DNA of 64,000 nt, taken from NCBI RefSeq assembly GCF_024793895.1, contig NZ_JANUSB010000010.1:62001-126000 (forward strand), written 5' to 3'. The translations under genes and the position numbers were made by a program. Positions 54,634 through 63,805 of this stretch are shown piece after piece; position 1 is the stretch's first letter; every line of letters begins with the position of its first letter. The notes beneath the pieces are model-generated. The model ran no database searches. It saw nothing but the letters and a program-made list of their open reading frames with translations, and was not told where the DNA came from. This stretch comes from Serratia sp. AKBS12. Its GTDB lineage: Bacteria > Pseudomonadota > Gammaproteobacteria > Enterobacterales > Enterobacteriaceae.

Positions 54634-57423
54634 ATGAGCAATTTTAACCCGTCACGGCGTCGCTTTATCAAAAGCGCGGTGATCGCGGGGGTAGCCGTTT
54701 ACCTCGCGCCGCTTTACAGCCGCGCTTACGCCGCACTGTTTGAACAAAAAATCCTTCAGTCTCCCGCATGGGATGCCCACGAAAAACGTATCCGTTTCCG
54801 TATTGACGGCCGCGCAAAAGTGATGGGCCACAAAGTGTTCGCGCGCGACATTCGCGCAGTGGATATGCCGCACTGGCCACAACAGCAGGCGCATGCGTTT
54901 GTGCTGCGCGTCACCAAGGCTGACCGGCTGTTCGACGGCATCGATCTGTCGCTGCTGGGGCAGGATTTGCAGCCGGATCGCCTGGTGACCGCAGAGGATC
55001 TGGCTCGCGACGGACTGGCGTTGCCGGCGTTTTACGGTGACGACATGTTACTGCCGCGTGGTAAAACGCCGGCCTATCTCGGCCAGGCGGTCGCTATTCT
55101 GATCTATCACGATTTTGCCCGCTTCCGCTTTGCCAAAGACGCGCTGAAGTTCCGTGACGAGGTTATCCGTTACGGTGCGCAAACCGGCCCGTTGGCGCGC
55201 GATCCGTGGGGCTCGTTCCGCTACGTACGGATCGGTGGTGCGCAGCCGTTCGACGACGATCGCTTCTCCAGTTTGAAGGATACGCCGATCTTCCCGATCG
55301 GTATGAGGAAACACCTGCCGGTCTGGCCGGAAGGGCGCGACGGCGGCAAGCTGGATCAGGAGGGTATGCATTACGCCGGGCTGATCGCCGACGAGCTGCG
55401 CTCGCCGCCGCAGGATTGGCTTGTGATGTCGCGCCGCTACACCACGCAGTCGATTGATACCGCCGCGCTGGAACCGGACAATGCCAATGGTTGGTACGAT
55501 AGCGCAACGCAAACGCTACATCTGGTGGTGCCGACCCAGTCGCCGCAGGAAGTGGCCGATGAAATGCCGCGTATGTTGGCGCAGCACAATCCGCCGGTGA
55601 AGCAGCTGATTTTGCACCCATGTTACACCGTGGGGTATGGTTCGAAAGATCACTATAACTTCCCGTATTACGGCGCGGTGGCGGCTATGTACGGCGACGG
55701 TCATCCGGTACGGCTGGCTAACGATCGTTTTGAACAATTCCAGACCTCACTGAAGCGCCACGCGTTTGATATGCACTACACCATTGCGGTGAACCGGCAA
55801 ACCGGCGTGCTGCAATCCTTCCACGGTGAAATGACCGCTGATGGCGGTGGTCGCAGCAACTTCACGCCGTCGGTGGTGATGGTGGGGGCAACCGCTGCGC
55901 AGTCGATCTATTACTTCCCTAAAAGCGATCTGTCCTCGGTCGGCTTGGCGTCACGCGCCATCGATGCCGGTTCGGCACGCGGCTACGGCACGCTGCAAAG
56001 CATGGCGGCGACTGAAATGATGGTGGACGAGCTGGCAGCCGAACTGCAGATCGATCCGATAGAGTTCCGTCTGCGCAACGTGTTGAAGTCCGGCATGAAG
56101 AATACCCAGGGGGCGATCCCGGCTGGGGCGATCCGCGCGGATGAAGTGCTGGAAAAGGCCGCACGTCACCCCATCTGGCTCAAGCGCAGCGAACGCAAAG
56201 CAGAATTTGACGCGCAGCATCCCGGCAAGCGCTACGGCGTTGGCTTTGGCTGCGTGCAGAAGGATTTCGGCACCGGTGCGGAAACCTCTTTCGCCCGGGT
56301 CGAACTGAGCGAAGACGGACGCATTACGCTGCACCATAGTGGCGCTGAAATGGGCACCGGCATGTCTACCTCCCAGTCGGTGCTCTGCGCTCAATGGCTG
56401 GGAAAACCGGCCGATGAAGCGCATTTTTCGGTGACCGACTGGTCGCTATTGCCGATGGTGACCAGTGGCGATCCCTACCTGATGTCGCAGCAGGAACAGG
56501 ACGCGTTGCAGGCCAATCCGCAGTGGACGCCAAGTTATTGCTCGCCGTCCAGCGCCAGCAACTCGGCGTATTACTTTTCCCACAGCACGCGCGAAGCGGC
56601 GCGGCTGGTGTTTGAACATGGACTGTGGCCGGCGGCACTGGCCATTTGGCAGTCCGGCATTGGTGGCGGCCAGGCGGCGCCGCTGGTGGTGCGTAAAGAA
56701 GACGCCCGCTGGGTGGAAGGCGGTTTGACCGCAGCCGGCATGCAGGTGCTGCCGCTGGAGACGTTGGCGAAAAAAGCTTTTCAGATGGGGGGCGTCACCG
56801 GTGCGGTGGTGCATGTGTTCAACCGCTGGCAGTGGGCCGAGGCCGAGTTCAGCCTGGGTAATCAGCGCGAACGGTTACCGATTGACGGGCTGGCCTTGCG
56901 CAACGCCGGCGGCGATTACCGCACGCTGGCGCGCGAGCAGGTTTATTACCCGCCAACCCAGCGCAATAACGCCGCCGTGACCTACTACAGCGCGGTCGGC
57001 ACGCTGGTAGAGGTGGCGGTGGATATCGCCACCGGCAAGGTGGAGCTGCTGAATCATCATTCGATCATGGAGTGCGGCAACCTGATCGTGCCGGAACTGG
57101 TGTCCGGCCAGTTACAGGGCGGCCTGGCGATGGGCATTGGCCATGCGCTGCACGAGTATTTACCGCTGTACGAAGACGGGCCGGGTAACGGCAGCTGGAA
57201 CTTCAACCGTTACCACCTGCCGCGCGCCAGCGATGTTGCGGTCTGGAAACAGACCGGTGACATCCTGCCCGCGCTGTCGGAAACCGATCCGCCGAAAGGC
57301 ATGGCGGAAGTGGTAATGATCCCGGTGGTGGCCGCGCTGGTCAACGCCATTGCCGACGCCACCGGCCACCGTTTCCGCGATTTGCCCGTCCGTGCCGAAA
57401 ATATTCGTGAGGTATTACAATGA
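54634..57423 (+). CDS. Molybdenum hydroxylase large subunit, Tat-exported (xanthine oxidase family)
   Basis: A 929-aa molybdopterin-binding subunit. The N-terminus SRRRFIKSAVIAGVAVYLAP is a twin-arginine signal, so the enzyme works in the periplasm. The large subunit resembles isoquinoline-1-oxidoreductase or membrane aldehyde dehydrogenase IorB/AldH types: FHGEMTADGGGRSNF, SARGYGTLQSMAATEMMVDELA, GAEMGTGMSTSQSVLCAQWLG, and the C-terminal catalytic Glu in DPPKGMAEVVMIPVVAAL. The substrate (aldehyde or N-heterocycle) cannot be told from sequence. Its stop overlaps the 2Fe-2S subunit by 4 bp (ATGA). Confidence 0.85.
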   Translation: MSNFNPSRRRFIKSAVIAGVAVYLAPLYSRAYAALFEQKILQSPAWDAHEKRIRFRIDGRAKVMGHKVFARDIRAVDMPHWPQQQAHAFVLRVTKADRLFDGIDLSLLGQDLQPDRLVTAEDLARDGLALPAFYGDDMLLPRGKTPAYLGQAVAILIYHDFARFRFAKDALKFRDEVIRYGAQTGPLARDPWGSFRYVRIGGAQPFDDDRFSSLKDTPIFPIGMRKHLPVWPEGRDGGKLDQEGMHYAGLIADELRSPPQDWLVMSRRYTTQSIDTAALEPDNANGWYDSATQTLHLVVPTQSPQEVADEMPRMLAQHNPPVKQLILHPCYTVGYGSKDHYNFPYYGAVAAMYGDGHPVRLANDRFEQFQTSLKRHAFDMHYTIAVNRQTGVLQSFHGEMTADGGGRSNFTPSVVMVGATAAQSIYYFPKSDLSSVGLASRAIDAGSARGYGTLQSMAATEMMVDELAAELQIDPIEFRLRNVLKSGMKNTQGAIPAGAIRADEVLEKAARHPIWLKRSERKAEFDAQHPGKRYGVGFGCVQKDFGTGAETSFARVELSEDGRITLHHSGAEMGTGMSTSQSVLCAQWLGKPADEAHFSVTDWSLLPMVTSGDPYLMSQQEQDALQANPQWTPSYCSPSSASNSAYYFSHSTREAARLVFEHGLWPAALAIWQSGIGGGQAAPLVVRKEDARWVEGGLTAAGMQVLPLETLAKKAFQMGGVTGAVVHVFNRWQWAEAEFSLGNQRERLPIDGLALRNAGGDYRTLAREQVYYPPTQRNNAAVTYYSAVGTLVEVAVDIATGKVELLNHHSIMECGNLIVPELVSGQLQGGLAMGIGHALHEYLPLYEDGPGNGSWNFNRYHLPRASDVAVWKQTGDILPALSETDPPKGMAEVVMIPVVAALVNAIADATGHRFRDLPVRAENIREVLQ

Positions 57424-57971
57424 GCATCAAAACCCAGCCAATCACCCTGACCATCAATGACAAGCAGTACGGCCCGCTGGAGGTGCCGGAAGGGCTGATG
57501 ATGATCGATTTTCTGCACGAATATCTCGATCTGACCGGCTCGCGCCTTGGTTGCGGCCAGGGTATCTGTCATGCCTGCGTGGCGATCGTCGATCACCCGA
57601 GCGGCACCAGTGAGGAAGTACGTACCTGCATCACCGGCGCGCATTTCTTCAACGGCAAAAAAGTCCGTACCGTTGAGGGTCACGCGAAAGTGGACGAACA
57701 GGGCGAAGTGACGCTTTCCCCGATTCAGCAGGCATTTCTTGACCATTACAGCTTCCAGTGCGGCTACTGCACGCCAGGCTTTGTCAACGCAGCGACCCTT
57801 TTTGTGGAAAAGCTGCAGCGAGAGCCTATCGCTCGTGAGGCGCTGGAAGGGGCGATTGAACAGGCGCTTGATAGCCATATCTGTCGCTGCACCGGTTATG
57901 TTCGCTATTACCAGGCGGTGCGCGAGGTGGTATTGAACACGCCCGGGCTGCTGAAGGAGACGGCAAAATGA
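57420..57971 (+). CDS. 2Fe-2S subunit of the molybdenum hydroxylase
   Basis: A 183-aa subunit carrying two [2Fe-2S] clusters. The plant-ferredoxin-like site is in GCGQGICHACVAIVDH with the later EVRTC. The second, helical site is in CGYCTPGFVNAA and CRCTGYVRYYQAV. It passes electrons from the molybdenum site to the cytochrome. It has no signal of its own and should be exported folded with the Tat-bearing large subunit. It overlaps both neighbours by 4 bp. Confidence 0.92.
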   Translation: MSIKTQPITLTINDKQYGPLEVPEGLMMIDFLHEYLDLTGSRLGCGQGICHACVAIVDHPSGTSEEVRTCITGAHFFNGKKVRTVEGHAKVDEQGEVTLSPIQQAFLDHYSFQCGYCTPGFVNAATLFVEKLQREPIAREALEGAIEQALDSHICRCTGYVRYYQAVREVVLNTPGLLKETAK

Positions 57972-59209
57972 AAAAACGTCTCGCTTTGCTGATCGTGTTG
58001 CTGGCGATTATCGTGGTGGCGGTGCTGTGGTGGCGGGAAAACCGCCGCTACGACGGAGTAGCGCAAAATGTAACGGCCGATGCGCAACAGATTGAACGTG
58101 GCCGCTACCTGACGCGGGCGGCAGACTGTGCGGCATGCCATACCGCAGACGGCGGCGCACCGCTGGCTGGCGGCTATCCGCTGGCAACGCCGTTCGGCAC
58201 CATCTATGGCAGCAACCTGACGCCGTCGGTCGAGCATGGCATTGGCCGCTGGACCAAAGACGACTTCTTCCTGGCGTTGACCCAGGGTGTGGCGCCGGGC
58301 GGCCGTCATCTGTACCCGGCGATGCCGTACACCTCGTATAAGGGTATGACGCGTCAGGATTCGGATGACATTTATGCCTATCTGATGACGCGCCCGGCGG
58401 TGGATGTGGCTACGCCGAAAAACGACATGCCGTTCCCGTTCAACCAGCGCATGGCCCTGATTGGCTGGAATCTGCTGTTCCGCAATAGCGATCCGTTGCC
58501 GGCCAGCTCGCAGGGGCAATCGGCGCAGTGGCAGCGTGGCCGTTATCTGGCCGACGTGCTCGGCCACTGCGGCGAATGCCATACGCCACGCGGTGCACTG
58601 GGCCAGATGAAGCTGGACAAAGTCATGCAGGGCGGCTCCCTGGGGCGCTTCATCGCGCCGGATATCACGGCGGGCGGGCTGGCGCAGCGTGGCTGGACGC
58701 CGGCGGATCTCAGCCGCTTCCTCGCCAGCGGTTTGGCGCCGCAGGGCTCCGCCTTCAGCGAAATGCACATGGTGGTGGATCTCAGTACGCAGCATTTGAC
58801 GGCGGAAGACCAGCGGGCGCTGGCGACCTATCTGATGGGTGACCAGCCGCCGCCGGCGGTGGACGCCAAAATTGGTCAGGGTAATGATGCCGGCCGGCTC
58901 ACCTATCTGGATCAATGCGCCGGCTGCCACGCCCGCGAGGGACAGGGCAAGCCGCACGTCGCGGTGGCAATGCGCGGTAATGCTACGCTGCGCCAGGCGG
59001 ATGGCAAAAACCTGATTGTCTCGGTACTGGATGGTTTGCCGGCGCAGCAGTTCCCCAACGGTGAAAGTATGCAGAGCATGCCGGGCTTTGGCGAGCGACT
59101 GGACGATGCGCAAGTGGCGGATCTGGTGAATTATCTGCGCGTGACCTGGGGCGGGTTGCCGGCGGATATCACCGCCGAACAGGTGAAGGCATTGCGAGAC
59201 GCACACTGA
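57968..59209 (+). CDS. Tri-heme cytochrome c subunit
   Basis: A 413-aa protein with an N-terminal membrane anchor (LALLIVLLAIIVVAVLWW) and three heme-binding motifs: CAACH, CGECH and CAGCH. Each lies in a cytochrome-c domain with a distal Met (for example SMPGFGERLDDAQVADLVNYLR). It should take electrons from the hydroxylase on the periplasmic side and feed them to the quinone pool or oxidases. The three-subunit set matches membrane-bound aldehyde dehydrogenase-like enzymes of acetic acid bacteria. The gene ends at a GC-rich hairpin (59215-59235) without a T-run. Confidence 0.9.
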   Translation: MKKRLALLIVLLAIIVVAVLWWRENRRYDGVAQNVTADAQQIERGRYLTRAADCAACHTADGGAPLAGGYPLATPFGTIYGSNLTPSVEHGIGRWTKDDFFLALTQGVAPGGRHLYPAMPYTSYKGMTRQDSDDIYAYLMTRPAVDVATPKNDMPFPFNQRMALIGWNLLFRNSDPLPASSQGQSAQWQRGRYLADVLGHCGECHTPRGALGQMKLDKVMQGGSLGRFIAPDITAGGLAQRGWTPADLSRFLASGLAPQGSAFSEMHMVVDLSTQHLTAEDQRALATYLMGDQPPPAVDAKIGQGNDAGRLTYLDQCAGCHAREGQGKPHVAVAMRGNATLRQADGKNLIVSVLDGLPAQQFPNGESMQSMPGFGERLDDAQVADLVNYLRVTWGGLPADITAEQVKALRDAH

Positions 59210-59243
59210 GGGGCGGGGCGCAGCAACGGCGCCCCGTAGCACG

Positions 59244-60194
59244 CTAGTGATTATCTGCCGGTGGTACGCCAAACACCGGCATGCCCTGTTCATCCCAGGT
59301 TAACGGTTTGATCCGCGTATGCCGGTTCGGGTCATACAGCGGATCGCCGTCGATTTCGGTGTAATTGCGCGCGTGGTACACCAGCACATCATTGCCGTCC
59401 TCATCGACGGTAAAGCTGTTGTGGCCTGGGCCGAACTGACGGTGCTCATAGCTGGTGCGAAACACCGGCTGTGAGGATTTGTGCCACTGCGCCGGATCGG
59501 TGATGTCGCTGTCGATATCAGCCCATAACAGGCCGATACAGTAATTTTCGTCGGTAGCGCTGGCGGAGTAGCTGATAAACAGTCGTTGACCATGCACGAT
59601 TGCCGCCGGACCTTCGTTAACCCAAAAGCCGACGGTTTCCCATGGCAGCTCTGGCTTGCTGAGCATTACCGGTTCGCCTTTCAGCGTCCACGGGTTGGCC
59701 ATTTCGGCCAGGTAGAGGTTGGAATTACCGCGTATGGCCGGATCTTTCTGCGCCCATAAATAGTAGTGTTTACCGCGATGGGTAAAGTGGGTGGCATCCA
59801 GCGAGAAGCTGTCGATGTGGCTGTAAATACGGCCTTTTTCCTGCCATTCTCCGCTCAGTGGATCCGCGTCGCGGCACTCCAACGCGAACATGCGGTGCTG
59901 GAACAGGCCATCGGCAATCTCCGGACTGTGCGCAGCAGCAAAGTAGATATACCACTTGCCGTCGATAACATGCAGTTCGGGCGCCCAGATCAGCGCGCTC
60001 ATTGGCCCGCTGGCAGGCTTGCGCCACACCACCGTTGGCGTTGCCTGCGCCAGTTCGCGCAGGCTGGCGGCGCGGCGCAGTTCCAGGCGATCGTATTCCG
60101 GCACCGAGGCGATAAAGTAATAGTAGCCGTCGCTATGGCGAATAATATGCGGGTCGGCACGCTGTTCAATCAGGGGATTGGGGTACTGTTTCAT
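59244..60194 (-). CDS. Glycoside hydrolase family 43 enzyme
   Basis: A 316-aa five-bladed beta-propeller glycosidase. It has RADPHIIRHSDGYYYF (catalytic base Asp), IWAPELHVIDGKWYIYFAA, SLDATHFTHRGKHYYLWA (middle Asp) and VNEGPAAIVHGQRLFISYSAS (acid Glu). Members release arabinose or xylose from plant oligosaccharides. There is no signal peptide, so it works on imported substrates. The ATG at 60194 with AAGGAA upstream is preferred over the longer frame. The GPH symporter gene lies 10 bp upstream. Confidence 0.88.
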   Translation of the reverse strand: MKQYPNPLIEQRADPHIIRHSDGYYYFIASVPEYDRLELRRAASLRELAQATPTVVWRKPASGPMSALIWAPELHVIDGKWYIYFAAAHSPEIADGLFQHRMFALECRDADPLSGEWQEKGRIYSHIDSFSLDATHFTHRGKHYYLWAQKDPAIRGNSNLYLAEMANPWTLKGEPVMLSKPELPWETVGFWVNEGPAAIVHGQRLFISYSASATDENYCIGLLWADIDSDITDPAQWHKSSQPVFRTSYEHRQFGPGHNSFTVDEDGNDVLVYHARNYTEIDGDPLYDPNRHTRIKPLTWDEQGMPVFGVPPADNH

Positions 60195-60204
60195 CTCTGG
60201 TTCC

Positions 60205-61605
60205 TTACGGATGTTTGGCTTCGAGCTGTTGTTCACGGTAGTCGGCCAGCTCCTGATAGTTGGTGCGGCGCTTTTCCAGATCGGTCTGGATCTGCTTCAT
60301 CAGTTCACGATCGACCTTCAGCAGTCGCACTACGCCGGCGGTGATCAGATAACCGATGCCGGGGATCACGGTGAACAGCAATACGATGCTATTAAGCGCG
60401 CTGGCACTTTGGCTGGCTGCATCGGCCTGGTAGCCGGAAAACGACATCAGGAAGCCGACCATGGCACCCGCTACCGCCAGACCCACCTTCAGGAAGAACA
60501 GGTTGCCGGAGAAGCTGATGCCGGTAATACGTTTGCCGGTCTTCCATTCACCGTAGTCGTCGACGTCCGCCATCAGCGACCAGTGCAGCGGCGACGGGAT
60601 CTGGTGCAGGATATTGAGCAGGAAGTAAGCCGCGACGATAAACCACGTCAGCTGTGGATTAAAGAAATAGAAACCGCATGAAAATGCCGCCAGCGCGATA
60701 TTGGTCCAGAAGAACACTTTCAGCTTGCAGAATCGGTCGGTGAGCGGCTTGGCCAAAGCGCTGCCCAGCATCATGCCGACCACGCCCAGGCTAATGAACA
60801 GGCTGGCGAACGAGGCCGATTGTTGCATGACGTAGGTGACGTAATACATGGTGGCCGCCATGCGAATAAAGCCGGGGCAGACGTTACAGAAGGTCAGCAG
60901 CAGGATGCGCACCCATTGATCGTTTTTCCACACGTCTTTCAGATCGGCTTTCAATGCGTCATGGGTGGGGACCGCCGGGCGAATGCGTTCTTTCACCGTA
61001 GCGAAGCAGAACAGGAACATGAACAGCGCTACCAGCGCCAGCACGCCCATCGCCATTTGATAGCCGCGCGCCTTGTTGTCGCCGCCAAACCATTCGGCCA
61101 TTGGCAATAGCGTCAAGGACAGGATCAGCGTGGCGATGCCGACCATGATAAAGCGATATGACTGGCAGGAGACGCGCTCGTGCGGATCGGCGGTAATCAC
61201 GCCGCCCAGCGAACAATAGGGAATATTGATGGCAGTGTAGGTCAGCGACATCAGAAAATAGGTGGCAAAGGCGTATACCACCTTACTGTTATAGCTCCAT
61301 TCCGGCGTGGTGAACATCAGCACGCTGAACAGCACGTAGGGGAGTGAAATCCACAGTAGCCACGGGCGAAAACGCCCCCAGCGGCTTTGGGTACGGTCGG
61401 CAATGGCTCCCATGATCGGGTCGGTTACCGCGTCGAGCACCCGCACCGACAGCAGCAAGATACCGACCAGTGCCGGCGTCAGGCCAAAAATGTCAGTGTA
61501 GAAGTAATTGAGGAATAACATGATGGCACCGCCAATCATGTTACAGCCGGCATCTCCCATGCCATAGCCGATCTTTTCTCTTACCGAAAGGGCAGTGCTG
61601 TTCAT
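60205..61605 (-). CDS. GPH-family sugar:cation symporter (YicJ/XynB-like)
   Basis: A 466-aa transporter with 12 helices of the glycoside-pentoside-hexuronide family: EKIGYGMGDAGCNMIGGAIM, DPIMGAIADRTQSRWGRFRPWLLW, INIPYCSLGGVITADPHERVSCQ and MADVDDYGEWKTGKRITG. It probably imports pentose-containing oligosaccharides that the downstream GH43 enzyme hydrolyses. The second ATG (61605) has a GGAGAGA site at suitable spacing; the ATG at 61611 lies too close to it. No regulator gene adjoins the pair. Confidence 0.88.
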   Translation of the reverse strand: MNSTALSVREKIGYGMGDAGCNMIGGAIMLFLNYFYTDIFGLTPALVGILLLSVRVLDAVTDPIMGAIADRTQSRWGRFRPWLLWISLPYVLFSVLMFTTPEWSYNSKVVYAFATYFLMSLTYTAINIPYCSLGGVITADPHERVSCQSYRFIMVGIATLILSLTLLPMAEWFGGDNKARGYQMAMGVLALVALFMFLFCFATVKERIRPAVPTHDALKADLKDVWKNDQWVRILLLTFCNVCPGFIRMAATMYYVTYVMQQSASFASLFISLGVVGMMLGSALAKPLTDRFCKLKVFFWTNIALAAFSCGFYFFNPQLTWFIVAAYFLLNILHQIPSPLHWSLMADVDDYGEWKTGKRITGISFSGNLFFLKVGLAVAGAMVGFLMSFSGYQADAASQSASALNSIVLLFTVIPGIGYLITAGVVRLLKVDRELMKQIQTDLEKRRTNYQELADYREQQLEAKHP

Positions 61606-61753
61606 GGACATTCTCTCCGCGATGGCAGGATCTGACTGAATGGCAACGATTATTGCCTTGCCTAACGGCGAGTCATCAGGAAATCATGGTTATAGAGATG
61701 GACAAACGTGCCGCTGCGATAGAAATGTGAGCCAGTTGGCAAAATTGCCGGGT

Positions 61754-61780
61754 AAAAAAAGCCCGCGACCTAGCGCGGGC
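61754..61780 (-). terminator. Terminator of aroP
   Basis: The stem GCCCGCG/CGCGGGC (61761-61780) is followed on the - strand by TTTTTTT. It lies 19 bp after the aroP stop. Confidence 0.9.
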
Positions 61781-61798
61781 TATATCAGTCTTTTCAGA

Positions 61799-63175
61799 TC
61801 AGCGGGTTATGCTGCCTACCGTACGCTGGCTGCGCTGTTTTATCGCATAGCCAATTGCCAGTATTGCCACCCATACCGGGATCAGCAGCACCGAAATGCG
61901 AATGCCCGGCGTCAGGTACATAATCACCAGAATACCGGCCATAAACAGCAGGCACAGATAGTTGCTGAACGGATACCAGAAGGCCTTGAACTTAGGCTCT
62001 ACGCCGTCGCGATTTTTGGCCGCGCGGAATTTCAGGTGCGCCAGGCTGATCATCGCCCAGTTGATCACCAGAGCGGAGACCACCAGCGCCATCAGCAGTT
62101 CGAAGGCGCGCCCCGGGATCAGGTAGTTGATCAATACGCAGAACGCCGTGGCCAAGGCAGAGACGCCGATGGCGATCACCGGTACGCCGCGGCCGTCGAC
62201 CTTCAGCAGGCTTTTCGGTCCATTGCCCTGTTTCGCCAGGCCGTACAGCATGCGGCTATTGCAGTATACGCAGCTGTTGTAGACCGACAGCGCGGCGGTC
62301 AGCACCACGATATTTAGCACCGTGGCGACCAGATTGCTGTTCAGCGCGTGGAAGATCAGCACGAACGGGCTGCCGCCTTCGACCACTTTGCCCCACGGGT
62401 AGAGAGAAAGCAGAATGGTCAACGAGCCGATATAAAAGATCAGGATACGGTAGATGACCTGATTGGTGGCTTTTGGAATGCTGGCCTGCGGGTTGTCGGC
62501 TTCCGCCGCGGTGATGCCTACCAGCTCCAGACCGCCGAAGGAAAACATGATAACCGCCATGGCCATTACCAGTCCCATCACGCCGTTCGGGAAGAAGCCG
62601 CCCTGCGCCCACAGGTTGGTCACCGTGGCTTCCGGGCCGCCCATGCCGCTGAACAGTAGGTAGGCGCCGAACACGATCATGCCGATAATCGCCACCACCT
62701 TGATAATGGCGAACCAGAATTCCATTTCGCCATACACCTTGACGTTGGCCAGGTTAATGGCGTTAATCGCCAGGAAGAACACCGCCGCCGAAACCCAGGT
62801 CGGAATTTCCGGCCACCAGTACTGTACGTAAATACCGACCGCGGTCAGTTCAGCCATCGCTACCAGCACATACAGCACCCAATAGTTCCAGCCGGAGGCG
62901 AAACCGGCGAAGTTACCCCAGTATTTATAGGCAAAATGACTGAATGAGCCGGCAACCGGCTCTTCCACCACCATTTCACCCAGTTGGCGCATAATCAGGA
63001 AAGCGATGAATCCGCCGATGGCGTAGCCCAAAATCACCGACGGGCCGGCCATTTTTATTGTTTGTGCGATACCGAGAAACAACCCGGTACCGATAGCGCC
63101 ACCTAAGGCAATAAGCTGAATATGGCGGTTTTTCAGACCGCGTTTCAGCTGGTCACCCTGTTGTTGACCATCCAT
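61799..63175 (-). CDS. aroP: Aromatic amino acid permease AroP
   Basis: A 458-aa APC-family permease with 12 helices importing Phe, Tyr and Trp. It shows RHIQLIALGGAIGTGLFLGIAQ, the GEMVVEEPVAGSFSHFAYKYWG motif and AEADNPQASIPKATNQV. Its place beside pdhR, divergently transcribed, is the same as in E. coli and supports aroP over pheP. Two TyrR boxes lie upstream of the start codon. Confidence 0.93.
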   Translation of the reverse strand: MDGQQQGDQLKRGLKNRHIQLIALGGAIGTGLFLGIAQTIKMAGPSVILGYAIGGFIAFLIMRQLGEMVVEEPVAGSFSHFAYKYWGNFAGFASGWNYWVLYVLVAMAELTAVGIYVQYWWPEIPTWVSAAVFFLAINAINLANVKVYGEMEFWFAIIKVVAIIGMIVFGAYLLFSGMGGPEATVTNLWAQGGFFPNGVMGLVMAMAVIMFSFGGLELVGITAAEADNPQASIPKATNQVIYRILIFYIGSLTILLSLYPWGKVVEGGSPFVLIFHALNSNLVATVLNIVVLTAALSVYNSCVYCNSRMLYGLAKQGNGPKSLLKVDGRGVPVIAIGVSALATAFCVLINYLIPGRAFELLMALVVSALVINWAMISLAHLKFRAAKNRDGVEPKFKAFWYPFSNYLCLLFMAGILVIMYLTPGIRISVLLIPVWVAILAIGYAIKQRSQRTVGSITR

Positions 63176-63211
63176 CCATTTACCCTCTGTTGTTGCAGAA
63201 TGCTCACGTGC

Positions 63212-63252
63212 TGTAAGGCAGTGATTACGATGTCTGTATTGTTTTGTTTACG
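63212..63252 (-). promoter_or_regulatory. Pair of TyrR boxes upstream of aroP
   Basis: TGTAAGGCAGTGATTACG (63212-63229) and TGTATTGTTTTGTTTACG (63235-63252) both resemble TGTAAA-N6-TTTACA. Their centres are 23 bp apart, the usual strong/weak box spacing in TyrR-repressed genes such as aroP. Confidence 0.65.
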
Positions 63253-63476
63253 GTGTTGCATCTATTAATTCGACGGCACCGCTACCGTTTGAAAAAGAAT
63301 AATGATATGCGCGAAAGTTTGCACCTGCTTTGTGTTGTGAGTGACCAAGATTTCAGCAGTTTAGGAAACAAAATGCGGATTGTGTGACCGTAAGGGGGGT
63401 TATGTGCATGAAATAAGCATCAAGTCACATTACTCGCAAAAACAGCTCGGGTTTGACCAATTGCTCTCTCTGCCAT

Positions 63477-63498
63477 TCGCGTGATCTAGATCACAGAA
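63477..63498. promoter_or_regulatory. CRP site between aroP and pdhR
   Basis: The core CGTGATCTAGATCACA differs from the ideal TGTGATCTAGATCACA at one base. It lies in the middle of the divergent region and could act on the pdhR-aceEF promoter, which CRP activates in E. coli. Confidence 0.8.
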
Positions 63499-63618
63499 CA
63501 GAACATTGGCCGGGGATCATTAAAGTTTCATCGCCGTGCAATAAAAGCCCGATATTCACGATGCAGTCTGCCTAACCAAACGTTTCGCAAAAGTTAAATC
63601 ACACGCTTAGACCGTAAA

Positions 63619-63629
63619 TGGTATTACCA
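63619..63629. promoter_or_regulatory. Second PdhR-like half palindrome
   Basis: TGGTATTACCA repeats the core of the main PdhR operator, 139 bp upstream of it. The flanks (AA and CC) fit less well. Confidence 0.4.
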
Positions 63630-63675
63630 CCGCGGGGTTAGCGGCTTGCAGCAGGGTATCGGCTGGGGTGTTAAA

Positions 63676-63774
63676 ATGTGCGGGTATTGGCAATTCGGCC
63701 CGAGCCCATATGGACAGGAGGTGAATACTTTGTTACTTTACCGTCACGTTTTTGAAATTGGTATTACCAATTGA
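63676..63774 (+). CDS. Possible 32-codon ORF overlapping the PdhR operator
   Basis: A frame from ATG 63676 to TGA 63774. It begins [16 protein letters not shown] and ends [16 protein letters not shown]. It contains AGGAGGTGA (63716-63724), a near-full match to the anti-Shine-Dalgarno, placed so that an internal TTG at 63730 would be translated as a 14-residue peptide. The last codons overlap the PdhR operator. A candidate -10 (TTAAAAT) lies at the ATG itself, so translation from 63676 is doubtful. It may be nothing more than a chance frame. Confidence 0.2.
   Translation: MCGYWQFGPSPYGQEVNTLLLYRHVFEIGITN
63756..63772. promoter_or_regulatory. PdhR operator
   Basis: AATTGGTATTACCAATT is a perfect 17-bp palindrome fitting the PdhR box (ATTGGTnnnACCAAT). 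It lies 33 bp before the pdhR start, as in E. coli, where PdhR represses its own operon until pyruvate releases it. Confidence 0.9.
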
Positions 63775-63805
63775 CTCCGCGCCATTCGCAGAGAAGAAAT
63801 CACTC

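Noticed and set aside
57908..59293. Long - strand frame of 461 codons opposite the cytochrome c gene
   Set aside because: It is the antisense shadow of a GC-rich gene that has clear heme motifs; the shadow is His/Arg-rich and has no recognisable domain.
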